A DNA stretch of 64,000 nt from Polytrichum commune (taxonomy: Eukaryota > Streptophyta > Polytrichopsida > Polytrichales > Polytrichaceae): positions 8,926,001-8,990,000 of the forward strand of contig OX485804.1 of assembly GCA_950295325.1 (NCBI GenBank), read 5' to 3'. Of the stretch, positions 10,901 to 32,849 are shown in pieces. How positions within the stretch are numbered: the first letter of the stretch is position 1; the number at the start of each line of letters is the position of its first letter. A model generated the notes under the pieces. It did no database searches, was not told the origin of the DNA, and saw only the letters and a program-made list of their open reading frames with translations. Made by a program: the position numbers and the translations under genes.

Positions 10901-13456
10901 GTCATTGAAAAATGTCCTAGGAGAACCATAAAAGACTTCAAGAATTTCTGCTCGAGCCATTATTTAACCAGAAGTGTGGAATTAAAACCAGCAATGGCCG
11001 TTTTTGAGTGACAGTGGCTTGAATACCTTGCTTTGGTAACTATTGCACTTGAGACATACTTCAATTTGTCTGACCATAATTTGTTTTAATTGAGGTTTTG
11101 TTATTGCTCTAATTTGATAGGATGACAGGCGCTATGATGAAGTGCGGGAGAAAGTAGAGAGGAGGCAGCCTGGTTGGGAGACCTTGCAAGAGGTATTTGT
11201 CTTTTGGATGATTAGAGATTTGGGTGCGTACTTCTTCAGTTAGGTTCGAACATCTACTTGAGGTTTGCACAAAGACACAAGTGAGAGAGGAGATGATTTC
11301 TCGACTTGAATTGAATAGCTCTTTCATTGTTTGGATGAATGGTGTGCAGGCTCTATTCAACATAGATCCAGAACGCGCAAAATACGATCCCATCATTGTG
11401 CACAATGTGCCATTTTACAAAGCCACCTTACAATTGGAAGCTGAAGTAAATCAGATGCAACCACCTCCAAGACCTGCAAATTGGGGGGTGTGTAGCCTAC
11501 ACACATTTGATTCTTTTCAGAAATGTGACTGCTTACCACCTACATGTATTTGATTCCGTACTTATTGAACACATGTACTTGCTAAATATATATGTTCTTT
11601 TCCATTATAGTTATTTCAGAAGTCGTGTGAATTTATGACCACAGAATAGCGAAATATATCACATTCTATGTGAGCCCTCAAATTACCCAGTAATGCAAGT
11701 TTTAAGAGTGACCTACTCCTTTTCACTCGTATCTAGTAAAGGTGGTCCAATCCAATATCCAGACATGGGAGTAGAGGAAAGTAGTGATGAAAATTGGTGG
11801 TACCTGTGCTCAATTGTGAAGGGCATGAAACGTCCATTATCGGAAACTGACTGGAGCAATGACGACCTCAAAAATCCGCAAAAGAAGGAAGAGATGACAG
11901 CATTATTGAGTGCTCAAGAAGAGTTTTTTGGAGCTTTGCTAGACCAAGCCTGGGAGAGGGAGTGGCGGGAGCAGCAGGTAGTGGCCAGAGACCACCTATC
12001 TCTAATGTGAAAAACATGGTCAATTTGTGCTCTAAATTCTGAGAGTTGTGGCTTGTGATTGATCTCATTCTAACCTCAGATCTGTGAGCAGCTTTTGTTT
12101 GAAAGAATTGGAGCTTGTAAAAAGTGCCATAGCATTCTTAGGCATGTGTATGGATGCTCTGTTTGCTTCTAGCTTCAAGATATATTTTCAAAAATCAAGG
12201 TCCTTGAGTACATGCATGAATGCCAAGCAAAGTCAAGCTGCGAGCTCTCATTAGTCGACGCCTCATTGTTGCCTATCTTCAGACACAAAGGCTTCTTCCA
12301 TCTACCAAGATTCTCAAATGGAATCATTCCTAGGATTACCTAAGAACTATACCATATGCATTGGTACCTAAATAGGCTACTTAAGAATGTTATGACAAGC
12401 TACACAGTCATCAGGCAAACTGGCAGGTCTTGTGACAGTTTGACACATTCAAGCATGAAGTCTTAGGTAATGAGCAATGTAATAATGCCAAATACTGTGT
12501 CAACTCTCATAAACCTGACAATTTGATGAGTGCAGATGAAAGCTATAAGCCAGGCCAAAATAGAAACATACTTGAGAGTTAAGGAGGAGGAATTTAAAAA
12601 TCCAAGACCTTCTGCAGATGCTACTCAGGAAGAAGCAAAGGGGAAATCTGCTCCTACATATGAAAGAGACAATAGAGCTGCTGCAAAGGTGTGTGCCTTT
12701 TCCCTTGCTTTTGTTGATGCAGTAGATTTATCCTCTTACTCCACATGACTTTTGGTTGTTTGTCAGGAGTTGGTTGTTATGCATACAACACATTCCATGT
12801 TTGGTAAGTTTTCGGTCCATGCTCGGTAGTATGGAGGTTTGAACAAAGAACATTTTATATTGGTTCATTGAAGGCAAACTCAATATGGCATGTGAAGTGG
12901 TGCTGAAATGAGTTTGGCCCTCAATGAATCCAAAGAGGTTCTCTTTATTCAAATTCAAACACCACCTCTGAGCATGCACCACAAATGGAGATATATTCTT
13001 GATTTTGTATGCAACACAAGCAATGAAAAATCATACGGCACCACCTCTGAGCATGCACCACAAATGGAGATATATTCTTGATTTTGTATGCAACACAAGC
13101 AATGAAAATCATACGGCACCACCTCTGAGCATGCACCACAAATGGAGATATATTCTTGATTTTGTATGCAACACAAGCAATGAAAAATCATACGGGACCA
13201 ACTCCCGACTAGAAGTCCCATTGATAATTTTATTAATTTATAGTTCCAACACTGGATTGCATCCAGCAATTAGGTGCTTGCACTAATGTTTCTACACATG
13301 TATGATAACTTGTAGACGGGTGGCAACAAGAAGCAGACAGCTGATGACAAGAAAAAGAGGGAACGACAAGAGAGGTCTGAGAGGCTGCAAAGGCAGGCCG
13401 CAGAACGTGAAGCAGCTCTTGCAAAGGCTAAAGCCGCACGGGAACGGAGAAGTTGA
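7937..13456 (+). CDS. DnaJ-type cysteine-rich zinc-finger protein, 480 aa
   Basis: Twelve exons: 7937-8110, 8608-8672, 9008-9085, 9347-9479, 9645-9707, 9977-10036, 10570-10692, 11121-11192, 11350-11489, 11737-11977, 12536-12688, 13316-13456; all GT-AG, phases agree, TGA stop. Residues ~45-75 form a hydrophobic, Ala/Ser-rich segment that could span a membrane. Four CxxC motifs (82/85, 93/96, 144/147, 155/158; CKDC, CTMC, CPTC, CSSC with G.G neighbours) form the zinc-binding core of DnaJ and BSD2-type proteins. There is no J domain. The middle is tryptophan-rich (KMWWKYK, DENWWYL) and the C-terminus is a Lys/Arg/Glu/Ala helix. It is likely one of the plant proteins annotated 'DnaJ-related', probably organellar and acting in protein folding or complex assembly; that role is inferred. 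Exon 6 and exon 9/10 edges are the least certain. Confidence 0.82.
8172..8541. mobile_element. MITE family B copy in intron 1
   Basis: Left arm GAGTTATCCTTCAACTCAGT and right arm (reverse complement) GAGTAATCCTCTAACTCAAC are inverted copies extending about 45 bases, with TATTA on both outer sides as a likely target duplication. A second inverted pair lies inside (GAATGAAGAGCAATCTAT and ATAGATTGTTCTCTGTTC). Related copies are at about 12745-13220 and 41365-41740. It sits wholly within intron 1 of the DnaJ-type gene. Confidence 0.75.
12745..13220. mobile_element. MITE family B copy in intron 11, arm triplicated
   Basis: The left arm (CACATGACTTTTGGTTGTTT, CAGGAGTTGGTTG) pairs with GGACCAACTCCCGACTAGAAG at the right. 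The body matches the copies at 8172-8541 and 41365-41740 (GTTTGGCCCTCAATGAATCC; CAAATTCAAACAC). The right half contains a 79-bp segment present three times, which lengthens the copy. Inside intron 11 (12689-13315) of the DnaJ-type gene. Confidence 0.75.
12961..13196 (+). repeat. Tandem array, three 78-79 bp units
   Basis: Units at 12961-13039, 13040-13117 and 13118-13196 each begin ACCACCTCTGAGCATGCACC and end CAATGAAAA(A)TCATACGG. They are identical except for one A in an A run. The unit corresponds to the right half of MITE family B (compare 41600-41690), so this is a local amplification of a transposon arm and must be recent. Confidence 0.95.
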
Positions 13457-14150
13457 AATTTTTGTTAATCATATAGGAGTAGTGTTATGCTTCAGACATG
13501 TTGAATCACAGATAGTCGTAAAGTAGTGAAACGTTTGTGACCACCTTGAGATTAACACCTTTTGCTTAGCAGATGTGTAATTCCTCACTGATCAGTAAAT
13601 TGGATTATGTCCAGAGTAGTCACATTTCTTTTGTTCTAGTGAGGATGTTTTCTTAGTCTATGAAAGAGATTTAACAATTTACATAAGATTATGAATAGTG
13701 TGGGAACGCAATAGAGCAACTGGTAGACTGATTTTTCCAAGGAAGTCACATCGTTCAAGACATCATGGCATAAAATTGCCATTACAATATTTTTTCAATG
13801 AAATATACTGCTTTGGGGGCTTTATATACACAACTCTTCCCACTAGGTAAGGCTCATAAGGCACACTTTTCAGCATCTATATGATGTATTGATTCTTGAG
13901 AAGCAAGTCTGCCCTCTATGTGCCTAGATCATATCATAGCCCATGAGACATACCATATCTTCCAAGCCCTATCTCTTAAACTTGCTCCCACATGTTTCAT
14001 CAAATAATGTGGGACATCTAGAACTCAAGAATTTGAGTGCCATTTTTTTTGGGGGGGGTCTACCAACTGAAATGTTTGGAATATGGGGGCTTGTAATATA
14101 CTGGTGGAAAGGTCTTGAAAATACCTTTCCAACAATATATCAAACGTCCC
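13457..14150. other. 3' flank of the DnaJ-type gene, no gene seen
   Basis: Contains the likely 3' untranslated region (AT-rich, several AATAAA-like stretches such as CAATGAAAT) and otherwise unremarkable intergenic sequence. A GGGGGGGG run lies at about 14049. No coding pattern found. Confidence 0.5.
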
Positions 14151-14281
14151 AAAAATTTTAAAAATTATTGTTACAAAAATGAAAAAGAAAAATCTATAGT
14201 CGTTTAGTGGCTGTAGATCAGGATGGTCAAAAGAACCGCAATGGGAAAACGATTGTGGTTCTTTTCACATAGTTTTCTACT

Positions 14282-14400
14282 ACACTAAATAAGATATTTA
14301 GTGTTTGATACACTAAATGCGAATGCATACACTAAATATCAATAACCCTATGAAAGTAAGTAACATTAAATGTAAATTGAAACACTAAATATCAACAAGA
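14282..14400. repeat. Cluster of ACACTAAAT palindrome units
   Basis: 14282-14304 is a near-perfect palindrome (arms ACACTAAATA and TATTTAGTGT). Three more half-units ACACTAAAT(A) follow at about 14310, 14329 and 14382. The upstream ~90 bases (14160-14250, TGGTCAAAAGAACCGCAA) recur at 57435-57495. This looks like a rearranged copy of the palindrome-ended MITE family (see 14885-15101). Confidence 0.7.
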
Positions 14401-14884
14401 AGTTGACAAGTTCGGAGAAGTTATAATTGTGTGTGTTTCTTTTGGATTTTATGGATTCACTTCCATCCTTTCCAAACCCCAACTTACTTAAGTTAGCAAT
14501 CGTCGCCACCTTCCAACATAAGTGTTCGTCCACATTATTATTGTGATCATTGGCCATGACATTTGACAAACCTCAAGATCGAGACAAAATACTCCTCACT
14601 TTAGCCTTTGGAAATTTGAGGTGTCCCCACTCATAACTTACTTATTATATGTATGTAAGCTCCCACTGTCCCACAACCAACGCCAGTCAACACAAAGTCC
14701 ACCAAAGTGCCTTTACAAATGCGGGCCACCACACTCGGACTCCCTCCACAAACAATTCAACATAATCTAAAAATATATATGCTGCCAAAGTGTTGAAATC
14801 TGCATAGGCCGGATTTCCAATACATATTCTCTGTACGGCCATTTTTGTGATTTCTTAGATAGGCCTCACATGTCCGAAAATGCT

Positions 14885-15101
14885 ACACAAAATATGATAT
14901 TTAGTGTGACTTGTTATTTGGAATTACGCAATGCTATAACTGTCTACTGTGGATCTCATTTTGACCAACCATAGTCGAATTGGTTGTTTGGACACTCTAG
15001 AACATTAACACATTTACTTGGTAAAAAAAACATTAATAGTAGAAATATATAAGAACATGTAACTCCAAACAGTTTGTCACACTAAATATCGTATTTTGTG
15101 T
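14885..15101. mobile_element. Palindrome-ended MITE, ~217 bp, copy 1
   Basis: Both ends carry the ~23-bp palindrome with arms ACACTAAATAT / ATATTTAGTGT (diverged at 14885-14907 and 15079-15101), and inside these are longer inverted repeats (left GTGTGAC...TTTGGAATTAC; right GTAACTCCAAA...GTCACAC). It matches 34508-34728 along its whole length (GGTTGTTTGGACACT, ACTTG.TAAAAAAAACATT). Non-autonomous; superfamily not determined. Confidence 0.85.
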
Positions 15102-15127
15102 AGTTTCCAAAACGGAGTAAATTGGTA

Positions 15128-15560
15128 AGGGAAGGTAAAAGAATTTTGGCCTTGACATGTGCCTCGCTATGAGGAGGTTGGTTTCAAGGTTTGTGCCTCT
15201 TTTTCTATTTAAAAGCTTCCATCCTTAACTTCAATTGGAAACATAGGTTTTTAGCCTTGCAAAACCACTGTCTTAGATCGGAGTGGAAAAGGGACGTTTA
15301 AGGTCGAGGCATCCATTGTCGACCATGTCCATGTAACGGCTCACTAGTGTCATGTAATGCCAACATGGATGAAGGGGGGGGGGGGGGGGGGCCACACACA
15401 TTCGAAAATGCCGGTTTCGAAACGGAGGTTGGTAGGCCAAGGTGAAAGAAGGTCAAGCCTTGATATGTGCATAGCTTCGAGGAGCTGGGTTTCAAGGTTG
15501 GTCTCTCTTTTATTGGTTCAAAGCATCTAATTTCAACTCCGATAAAAAATGGACGATTTA
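15128..15560. repeat. Diverged direct duplication around a poly-G run
   Basis: 15128-15275 and 15416-15560 are two diverged copies in the same direction (shared: GGTAAAAGAA/GGTGAAAGAA, CCTTGACATGTGC/CCTTGATATGTGC, TTTCAAGGTT). Between them is an unbroken run of 18 G (15374-15391). The C-rich minus-strand frame across this block is not a believable protein. Confidence 0.65.
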
Positions 15561-15567
15561 AGGGCCA

Positions 15568-15735
15568 CTTCATATATGAGCCAAGGGCCATGACCATGAA
15601 ATGGTGAGGGCCCTTGATTATCATCCAAAGGCTGTACCATGGATGTTGGGAAAGCCATTTTGTGTAGTGATGGGACCTCAAACATAGTGTGAAGTGAGGA
15701 TGGACTATCTTGAGGGACCATTGCATATTTTATTG
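15568..15735. repeat. Dispersed repeat family D, copy 2
   Basis: Similar to 6415-6545 in the same direction and to 6765-6935 in reverse (GGGCCACTTCA at the left; TGGACTATCTTGAGGGACCA at the right). Non-coding. Confidence 0.5.
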
Positions 15736-18509
15736 GTGGGAAAGAGGGAGCAACCCGACCTCACTAGTTACATATCTTCATTCTCACTTTAAAAAAAAAT
15801 TAGGCATAATAAAATTTTATTATTTTAATTTTAGTTTTTGATTTTTTGATTTTTTAGTTTTACATTGGTGAGGAAGGAAATGAGAGCATGATAGATCATC
15901 TTGAGAAAAGAGGTAGGATTCTTGTTGCATTGGCTTTATATAGGTGTTTGCACATGATTGTGCAACATGTGCTTGATAAGCAAACATTGGCACTCAATGG
16001 AGCTTTGATTTTGATTTTGAGCACTATCATTGAAAATACTGACACTATTCATACCAACACTATTCATTATTCATTATATGTACTAGAGTGAATTTCTTCT
16101 TATTTTCTAAGTTTCTTCCCATGGAGGTAAGATAGCGGAGTCCCATGTCAAATGCTAAATATAGAATGGAACACAACCATGCAGCTCAAGAATGTTATGT
16201 AACCACTTGGACTTGGAAACACTAGGATATTGCTCAATTATGCCCAAAATCCTCCTTGGACACTAATCATATGGCCACATATATACCCCGGGGGGTGCAC
16301 CTTTCATCAAAAACCAAGAATCACGTGTGTTCACAACATACTCTAAAAACCCCTATATACAATTTGATTTTTTTAATCATATCAAGCAATACATGTGCAA
16401 TTTCAATGATAAAAATACAAGTGACAATATTTGTACCTAAAATACTTTATAACATATATAGTCATTAACATAAGCATACAAATATGCTTTTGAATAACAA
16501 TGAACTCTATCATATGTATAACATAGAACCATAGCATTCATTAATAAAGATGTTGAAGACTTTTTCATTCCCCAGATGTAACTCATGAGCATCTAAGTCT
16601 ACAATATATGTCACAGAAGCTAATGCCACTATTGTTTCTAAATGTACTATCAAATGTTCCGTAAAATTGTAAGTTCACTTATTGTTTGTCCCTTTTTGAT
16701 ACCAACATAAATCAGTCTCCATGTATCTAATGGACGGTTCATCAAGTCAAATTGGATCCCTAATATACTCCACCAAACGACTTCCAAATTTTCTACGCAT
16801 CCTATAAACCCTCCCAACAAACCAAACTATAATTGAAGCAATTTTTTTGGTCTACCACACTTTTTTTTTTTCTTCTTTTATATATATATATATATATATT
16901 TTGACACTTCTAGCTTCATGTGTGTTCAAAATACACACTCCACAATCACAACCAAGATTTAACATAGTATCATGATTTGCGTCGGTTTAGGGTTTAGATT
17001 GAGAGGGCATTTCAACATTTTCATGTGCATCAATTAGAATATCCAAGGCATGTCAAAGCTCATTTTACAACTCCACACATTCATGTAAATCGTTTTCAAC
17101 CTGTGATTGCATCAATTCCGTCTCTATGACAAACATCCTTGCACATGTTTGAATTATCTCTCCAACACTATAATTTTCCTTGTCACCACCTTGTGCACTA
17201 GAATCATCTATCAATTTGTGATCGTAATCACACTCCTCATCATCCTCCATACTTCCAAATAATTGAGCCTCAATAAGTGACCCTACTATACAAGTACAAA
17301 TGTTATATATTTTCTAGATGTCCTCCATACATGTACATAACTATGAGTTATAATTTGTGTAGCATATGTATATGTAATATGGAAAACTTCAAATTACATA
17401 TACTAATACGTATTATAAAAAGTGCAACCCACTGGATATATACCTTATTACATCTCATGAAATGCATTTGGCTTGTAGTTAAGAATGGACAGTTGAAAAA
17501 AAAGAAATAAAAGAAGAAGAAGAAAGTTGCAATGAGAATCAAGATTGGGCGTCCACACAAAAATCTAAGCACCATTCCAGGTTTAATAATGAATAGGACG
17601 GTCAGGAGATGAGCCAATGTGACTGTATAAAGAGAACAAAGAGAATCTTCACATTTGGAATCTCATGTCCTGCAATCTTATCTTTCAATTTCACCTTTGG
17701 AACTTGAAATCACCATTTGCATGATTCATCATTACCTGAAGCCCTGTCGGTTCCTGTTTTGGGTTTTCATTGTGGTGGTGAATCTGGTGATATTTTGTTT
17801 TGAATTTGTTCAATTTCTACCCAAAAGGACAGAGAGGAACGTGCCTTGACCCAATGAGGCAAATCTCGTGACGATCGCCAATAACTTGGAGCCACATACA
17901 TACACGTTAATCGACATCCTGAAATAGATCACCTCAACTCCTTGGAAACTAGAGGCTTGGGAGTAATGTTGAGTGATGAAAGAGGCTCATGAAACGCTCC
18001 TGAATTTGGGTCTCGGGGAAAACGAATACAAATGTAGACATGTGGTATTGGCAGTGACGACATGTGGTGTTGTTAGTTGACCTTTGACCTGTGATACTAC
18101 TAATAAGTTAGGCTGATGACTAGATAGAAGTCCCTTTATTTATTGACACAGGTTTCAAGACAACAGAGCCTAAAAACGGCAACTTTCGGAAGGAAGGAGG
18201 GAGGAAAGAAAGGAAACTCAAGTTAGTCAGTGCTTAGAGCTAGAGTTAAGCAGGGTGGCATATGATCCACCGAGAGAGTTTTAGGCCGCGCATCGCTGAA
18301 GCACTTTGGTTGGGAGGTTTCGGGCGTCTTTGTCGTGCTTCTAAATTATACATAATTGCTTGGAGGAGGCGCCTCAGCTTCTCGAAGCCGGAAGTATGAA
18401 TTATCTAACTTAAGTTGAGTTCGATCAGTCACAGACCCGTTTTCTTAATTTCGAGGAGCGCTAAAATTCCCACCTTGCTGGTGAAATCTGTGTTGAGCTG
18501 CATCTTGTC
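15736..18509. other. Intergenic, no gene supported
   Basis: Holds a short piece of repeat family C (16195-16262), a (TA)n tract at about 16880-16900 after a T-rich run, and otherwise AT-rich sequence. The minus strand at 17065-17250 has a short acidic frame (MEDDEECDYDHKLID...) and the sequence at 16660-16840 has an open stretch, possibly remains of one transposon ORF, but I could match neither to a family. Confidence 0.45.
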
Positions 18510-19260
18510 CGAGGGCGAAGAAACTCTTCCTTCATGCTTGCTCCAATAGAAACTAACCCGACGTTTCTAAGTATCTATCTATCTATCCATCCATCTATTT
18601 GTCTATTTGCTGATTCAAGGCGTGTGTGCACTCCTCTGACCTACGGACACCTTGAGTTTGTGACTTGCAATTGGAAGGTTTCACAAAGCTAGTCTAGTTA
18701 ATGATAGCTGGGGTGAGAGGGTGGTGGGCACGTCGACGTCAAGCCCAGTGTTCATATATCCACTACACTTGATGAGTACCAATTTGCCCACCTTGCTTGC
18801 TGCTCAAATCAGTGTTGCTCCAGCTTGCCTGAGGGCGATGAGCGCCTTCTCATTCGTGCTTGCTTCAATAGGACCCGGCGTTTGTATCTATCTATCTAGT
18901 CTGAGGGACAAAGATGCTTTTCTATCATGCTTGCTTCAGTAGGAACTAATCTATCTATCTAGTCTAGTATGAGGGATATATAAGAATCTGTTCATTAATA
19001 CAAGCTTGCTTGCATAGGATCGATCTATCTATCTAGTCTGATCAGAGATAAAGAAGCTTTTCATTCATGCTTGCTTCAACAGTATCTATCTAGCCAGCCT
19101 AGTCTAGTCTTAGGAATAAGAAGCTATTCCATCATGCTTGCTTCAATAGGAACTAGTGTATCTATCTATCAATCTATCCTGTTTGCGGGATAAGGAGCTT
19201 ATCATTCATGCTTGTTTCATTAGGAACTAGCGTATCTGTCTGTATATCTATCTAGTTGTC
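18510..19260 (+). repeat. Degenerate TATC-containing tandem array
   Basis: About eight units of roughly 75-100 bases each contain CATTCATGCTTGCTTCAATAGG (with variation) followed by a CTATCTATCTAGTCT block and GAGGGATAAAGAAGCTTTT. Units are diverged and unequal in length. The array ends about 60 bases before the receptor-kinase start codon, so it lies in that gene's promoter or 5' leader. Confidence 0.85.
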
Positions 19261-19321
19261 CAGCTGCTGCAGCTTGTGCGTAATTCTGCGGCCTACGTAC
19301 AAATTTAGTTGTGGCTTGGAG

Positions 19322-29872
<10,551 letters not shown>

Positions 29873-31772
29873 TTTGAGTGAGATCATAATGGGAAGGTGC
29901 AATCTTCTTGTCTCTCGAGGTGTATAAAAGGGTGTTTAATGAGATTTTAATTCACAAAATATACAAATGTGATGGATAGTGTTCCACTTATTTTTGTAAA
30001 AATAATTAAGTGTCCCTTAAGTTCTCTCACAAGAGGAGTTTGTTTCATCCAATTAGGACAGTCAAGAAGGCACGCCGTGATTTTGTAAAGCCTCTAACCA
30101 CAAAGAAATGGTACACATGGAGGGTCTAGGGGATGCCAAGTGGTTACATTGTAAGGACCCAATCAATATTATGGACCGACCTTCTCATATGGAGATAGGT
30201 CTTTGTTGGTATCAAAAATCCAAGGGCTCGATGGGGACATATGATTGTATACACCATGTGACCATGTGATGGTAGAGTTCAATATCATCATTGCCTTGGC
30301 ATTCAATAAGGTATATAACAGAGACAAATGTGTATGAGCTTAATCCAATGGATGAAACTATCTTCAACAACTTTTTCAAAAGTGATTTATGAGCACTGCC
30401 ATGATCACAAAGGAAGTCCTATATTTTCACCAAACACATATATTTTGTATGTACATAATTGAGGAGAGAAGGAAAAGTTCTAAGAGATTGCATTAAATTT
30501 TCTCCTCTTTGTGTTAATATAATTTGAGCTCACAGTCCAATCTCATCATTATACACTTCTTTTGGTGTCTCATCTTAACTACAAACCTTGCCATATACCA
30601 CTCAAATACAGGTGTCCAATTGCAAAGAATGACCACATAAGGCTCACATAAGGCTCACATAAGTGCCTTAAGCCAGAAAATTATCCATCCAAGGATGCAC
30701 ACAATTCTCGGGTGACACTGGGAGGTCTCACTCTTTTCAGTGATGCTTCCCTCCAAAACAGCGACGTGGCCGCCTCAGAGGGCGGCATTTCGGGAAAGGC
30801 CTATAGGCCCTCCTCCTCAACTATGGTAAAATGTGGAAGTAACATGTTTTGATTTAGTGTTAGTAAGGATATGAAAAGAAAACAACAATGATAAAAGGAG
30901 AATTCCAACATATCTTCTAGCATATTTTCTAACACTAATTATCAAAGAATTGAAAATTCATGTTGAGCAAGGGTACAGTGGTAACAACATTAAGTTATAA
31001 TCAAACACTAAATATCCTATTTAGTGTAGTGACAACACAAGGTACATGTCACATGTAAATTACATTGAACATGTACAAATTAAATTGCTCAATTTTTTTT
31101 TGTAAACATTGTTGTGAGAAGATTTGCAAGCCACATCTTCGACACATTTAACAAAGAAGTGAAGACAAGTGAAGAAGCCCAAGAGAAAAACAAGAGAATG
31201 GTCAAACTTGAATTTTTTTCAAAACTGCCCTTTTTGGGCATGTATTTAAAAAAATCAGCACATCCACTTTTTGGTGCATGGTCATTCTTCTTGATTCACA
31301 TTTGGTTTACACCTAGTGAGGGGCCCAAGGCTCTCAAAACTAATATTTAAGAAGTCGGACCATGGAAGTTGGACCATGAACTTGGACCATTGAAAAAGGC
31401 CCTCTTCCATGGTCCGACTTCATGGTCCACATTGTAAACCGGGCCTTAGTTGTGACTTGCCCAACTCGGGGTTCTTGAAAGCCGGTCCAGTTACCTCCTG
31501 CTTTCAAGTAATCCAAGTTGTGACTCTTTAAGAGTGGGATTTTAAGGTTTAAGAGTGGGATTATCTTTTTGTTTGTTTGTTTCATGAAGGTTTCACTCTA
31601 GCTACCGTTGGTGTCTTACATGCATGAAGTTCTCTTAACTTAACTGGGCCTCTTGTGAACATGAACACAGAAGCTGAAGTTGAAGCCCTTGCAAAAGTGA
31701 GAAACATGAATCTCAGTCAAGTTGCAGGCGAAGCAAAAGTGGGTCGAAGCCAAAGTATTATTCAGAGGATAA
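29873..31772. other. Intergenic with small repeats, no gene seen
   Basis: Starts with the receptor-kinase 3' flank. Contains a family palindrome at 31005-31027 (arms ACACTAAATAT / ATTTAGTGT), a GC-rich patch at about 30730-30820, and a hairpin at 31353-31430 whose 17-base stems (AAGTCGGACCATGGAAG and inverse) are exact. The open frame at 31114-31350 has no recognisable domain. Confidence 0.5.
31353..31428. repeat. Hairpin with exact 17-bp stem
   Basis: AAGTCGGACCATGGAAG (from about 31353) and CTTCCATGGTCCGACTT (ending about 31421) are perfect inverse copies about 35 bases apart, with several GGACCAT repeats in the loop. GGTTTACA and TGTAAACC outside suggest a longer, decayed inverted-repeat element. 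Confidence 0.7.
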
Positions 31773-32298
31773 TGCCCCCTTCCCACCTCACTTTAGCTAA
31801 GACTAAAAGTTGGTTCTAACAACATGGTCTTCACACCATCGACATTATCTAGTGCTGAGCCTAGTTGGCAAATGATGTGGCATGGCTTAAAAGCGGAGGA
31901 TTTAAACCTCAAGCACCGACCCTCCCATTGGTACCTAAACATGAGGCAAGAATATAGGACCTTTAAAAGTGTCGCCTCCTGCCCTTGTGATTGGTTGCTT
32001 TTTAGTCTTAGCTATGAGGGCACGAGGAGCTTCATTTACAAATACTGATGGTAAGAGAAGTTAGGTGAGTAGTAAGACATTTGGGGATGGGACAAAAACT
32101 ACCCAACATTCATTGCTTGGTAGATAAAACAATGAACATGTGTGAAAGCTACTTAACTAAAACCTACTTGAAAATCTCCGGAGCAAGTTCTTGTAAGTTC
32201 ATTGGGATAGCCGGATACCTCCGCTATAACCGAGGGAGCTTTACCTGGTTTTTAGGAAATACTTATAGTCGTAGCTAAAGTCAGGTGGGAAGGGGGCA
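31773..32298. mobile_element. PIF/Harbinger-like MITE, 526 bp
   Basis: The 26-base termini (31773-31798, 32273-32298) begin TGCCCCCTTCCCACCT and are inverse copies with one mismatch. TAA lies directly outside both ends, the 3-base target duplication usual for PIF/Harbinger elements. The left ~180 bases are shared with 1-179. No ORF of transposase type. Confidence 0.88.
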
Positions 32299-32569
32299 TA
32301 AGAAGAGGCGGTGGATTTAGCCAACAATACTCATATGCCAAATGATATCAAATGTTGCAAACATCTGAGAGGAACTTTTGAATTTTTCATGCGTTGCAGG
32401 TCTAGGATTATGAAGGTGCTTGAAGTTAGAACATGTCATCAAGTACAAAGATCTACCATGCAGTAAGATCATTAAGAACCAAACTATGATATGTTGAGCT
32501 TGTTTGGGGGTGAACTAGAAGGTAGAAATTCGCCCCTTTTGTACGTCTATGTATAAAGATTTTTTTTAT

Positions 32570-32720
32570 TGTACATCTTTGAGTTTCCCAATAGTCATTT
32601 TATTTGTACATGCTAGAGAAAAAGAATGCCTCCTATATGTATATTATGTACACTAATGCTTCAAATAATAGCCCCTTTTACACTTACATTAATCTGTACG
32701 TGATATGGAGAGTGCAACCC
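32570..32720 (+). repeat. Copy of the repeat found at 1020-1200
   Basis: TGTACAT..., TATTATGTACACTAATG, TCAAATAATA.CCCCTTTTACACTTA and TACGTGATATGGAGAGTGCA align in order with 1020-1200. It ends at the same place as the terminus of the element in the Copia RNase H. A third copy is at about 46890-47030. Confidence 0.75.
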
Positions 32721-32849
32721 CATGGCTATTTCCATGTCATCTCTTGCTTGTTCATTCATTTTTAATTATGATTTATCTACATCTCTATACCTAAACAATG
32801 TAATTCTTATGTCACTCCAAACCACATTGAAGGACTCCTCAAAATGGTC

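Noticed and set aside
15298-15726. 142-codon open frame on the minus strand
   Set aside because: It runs through the 18-G tract and a non-coding duplicated repeat, and has no domain or coding-like composition.
31114-31350. 78-codon frame (MRRFASHIFDTFNKEVK...) as a gene
   Set aside because: No domain, no upstream signals, and it ends in a decayed inverted-repeat region.
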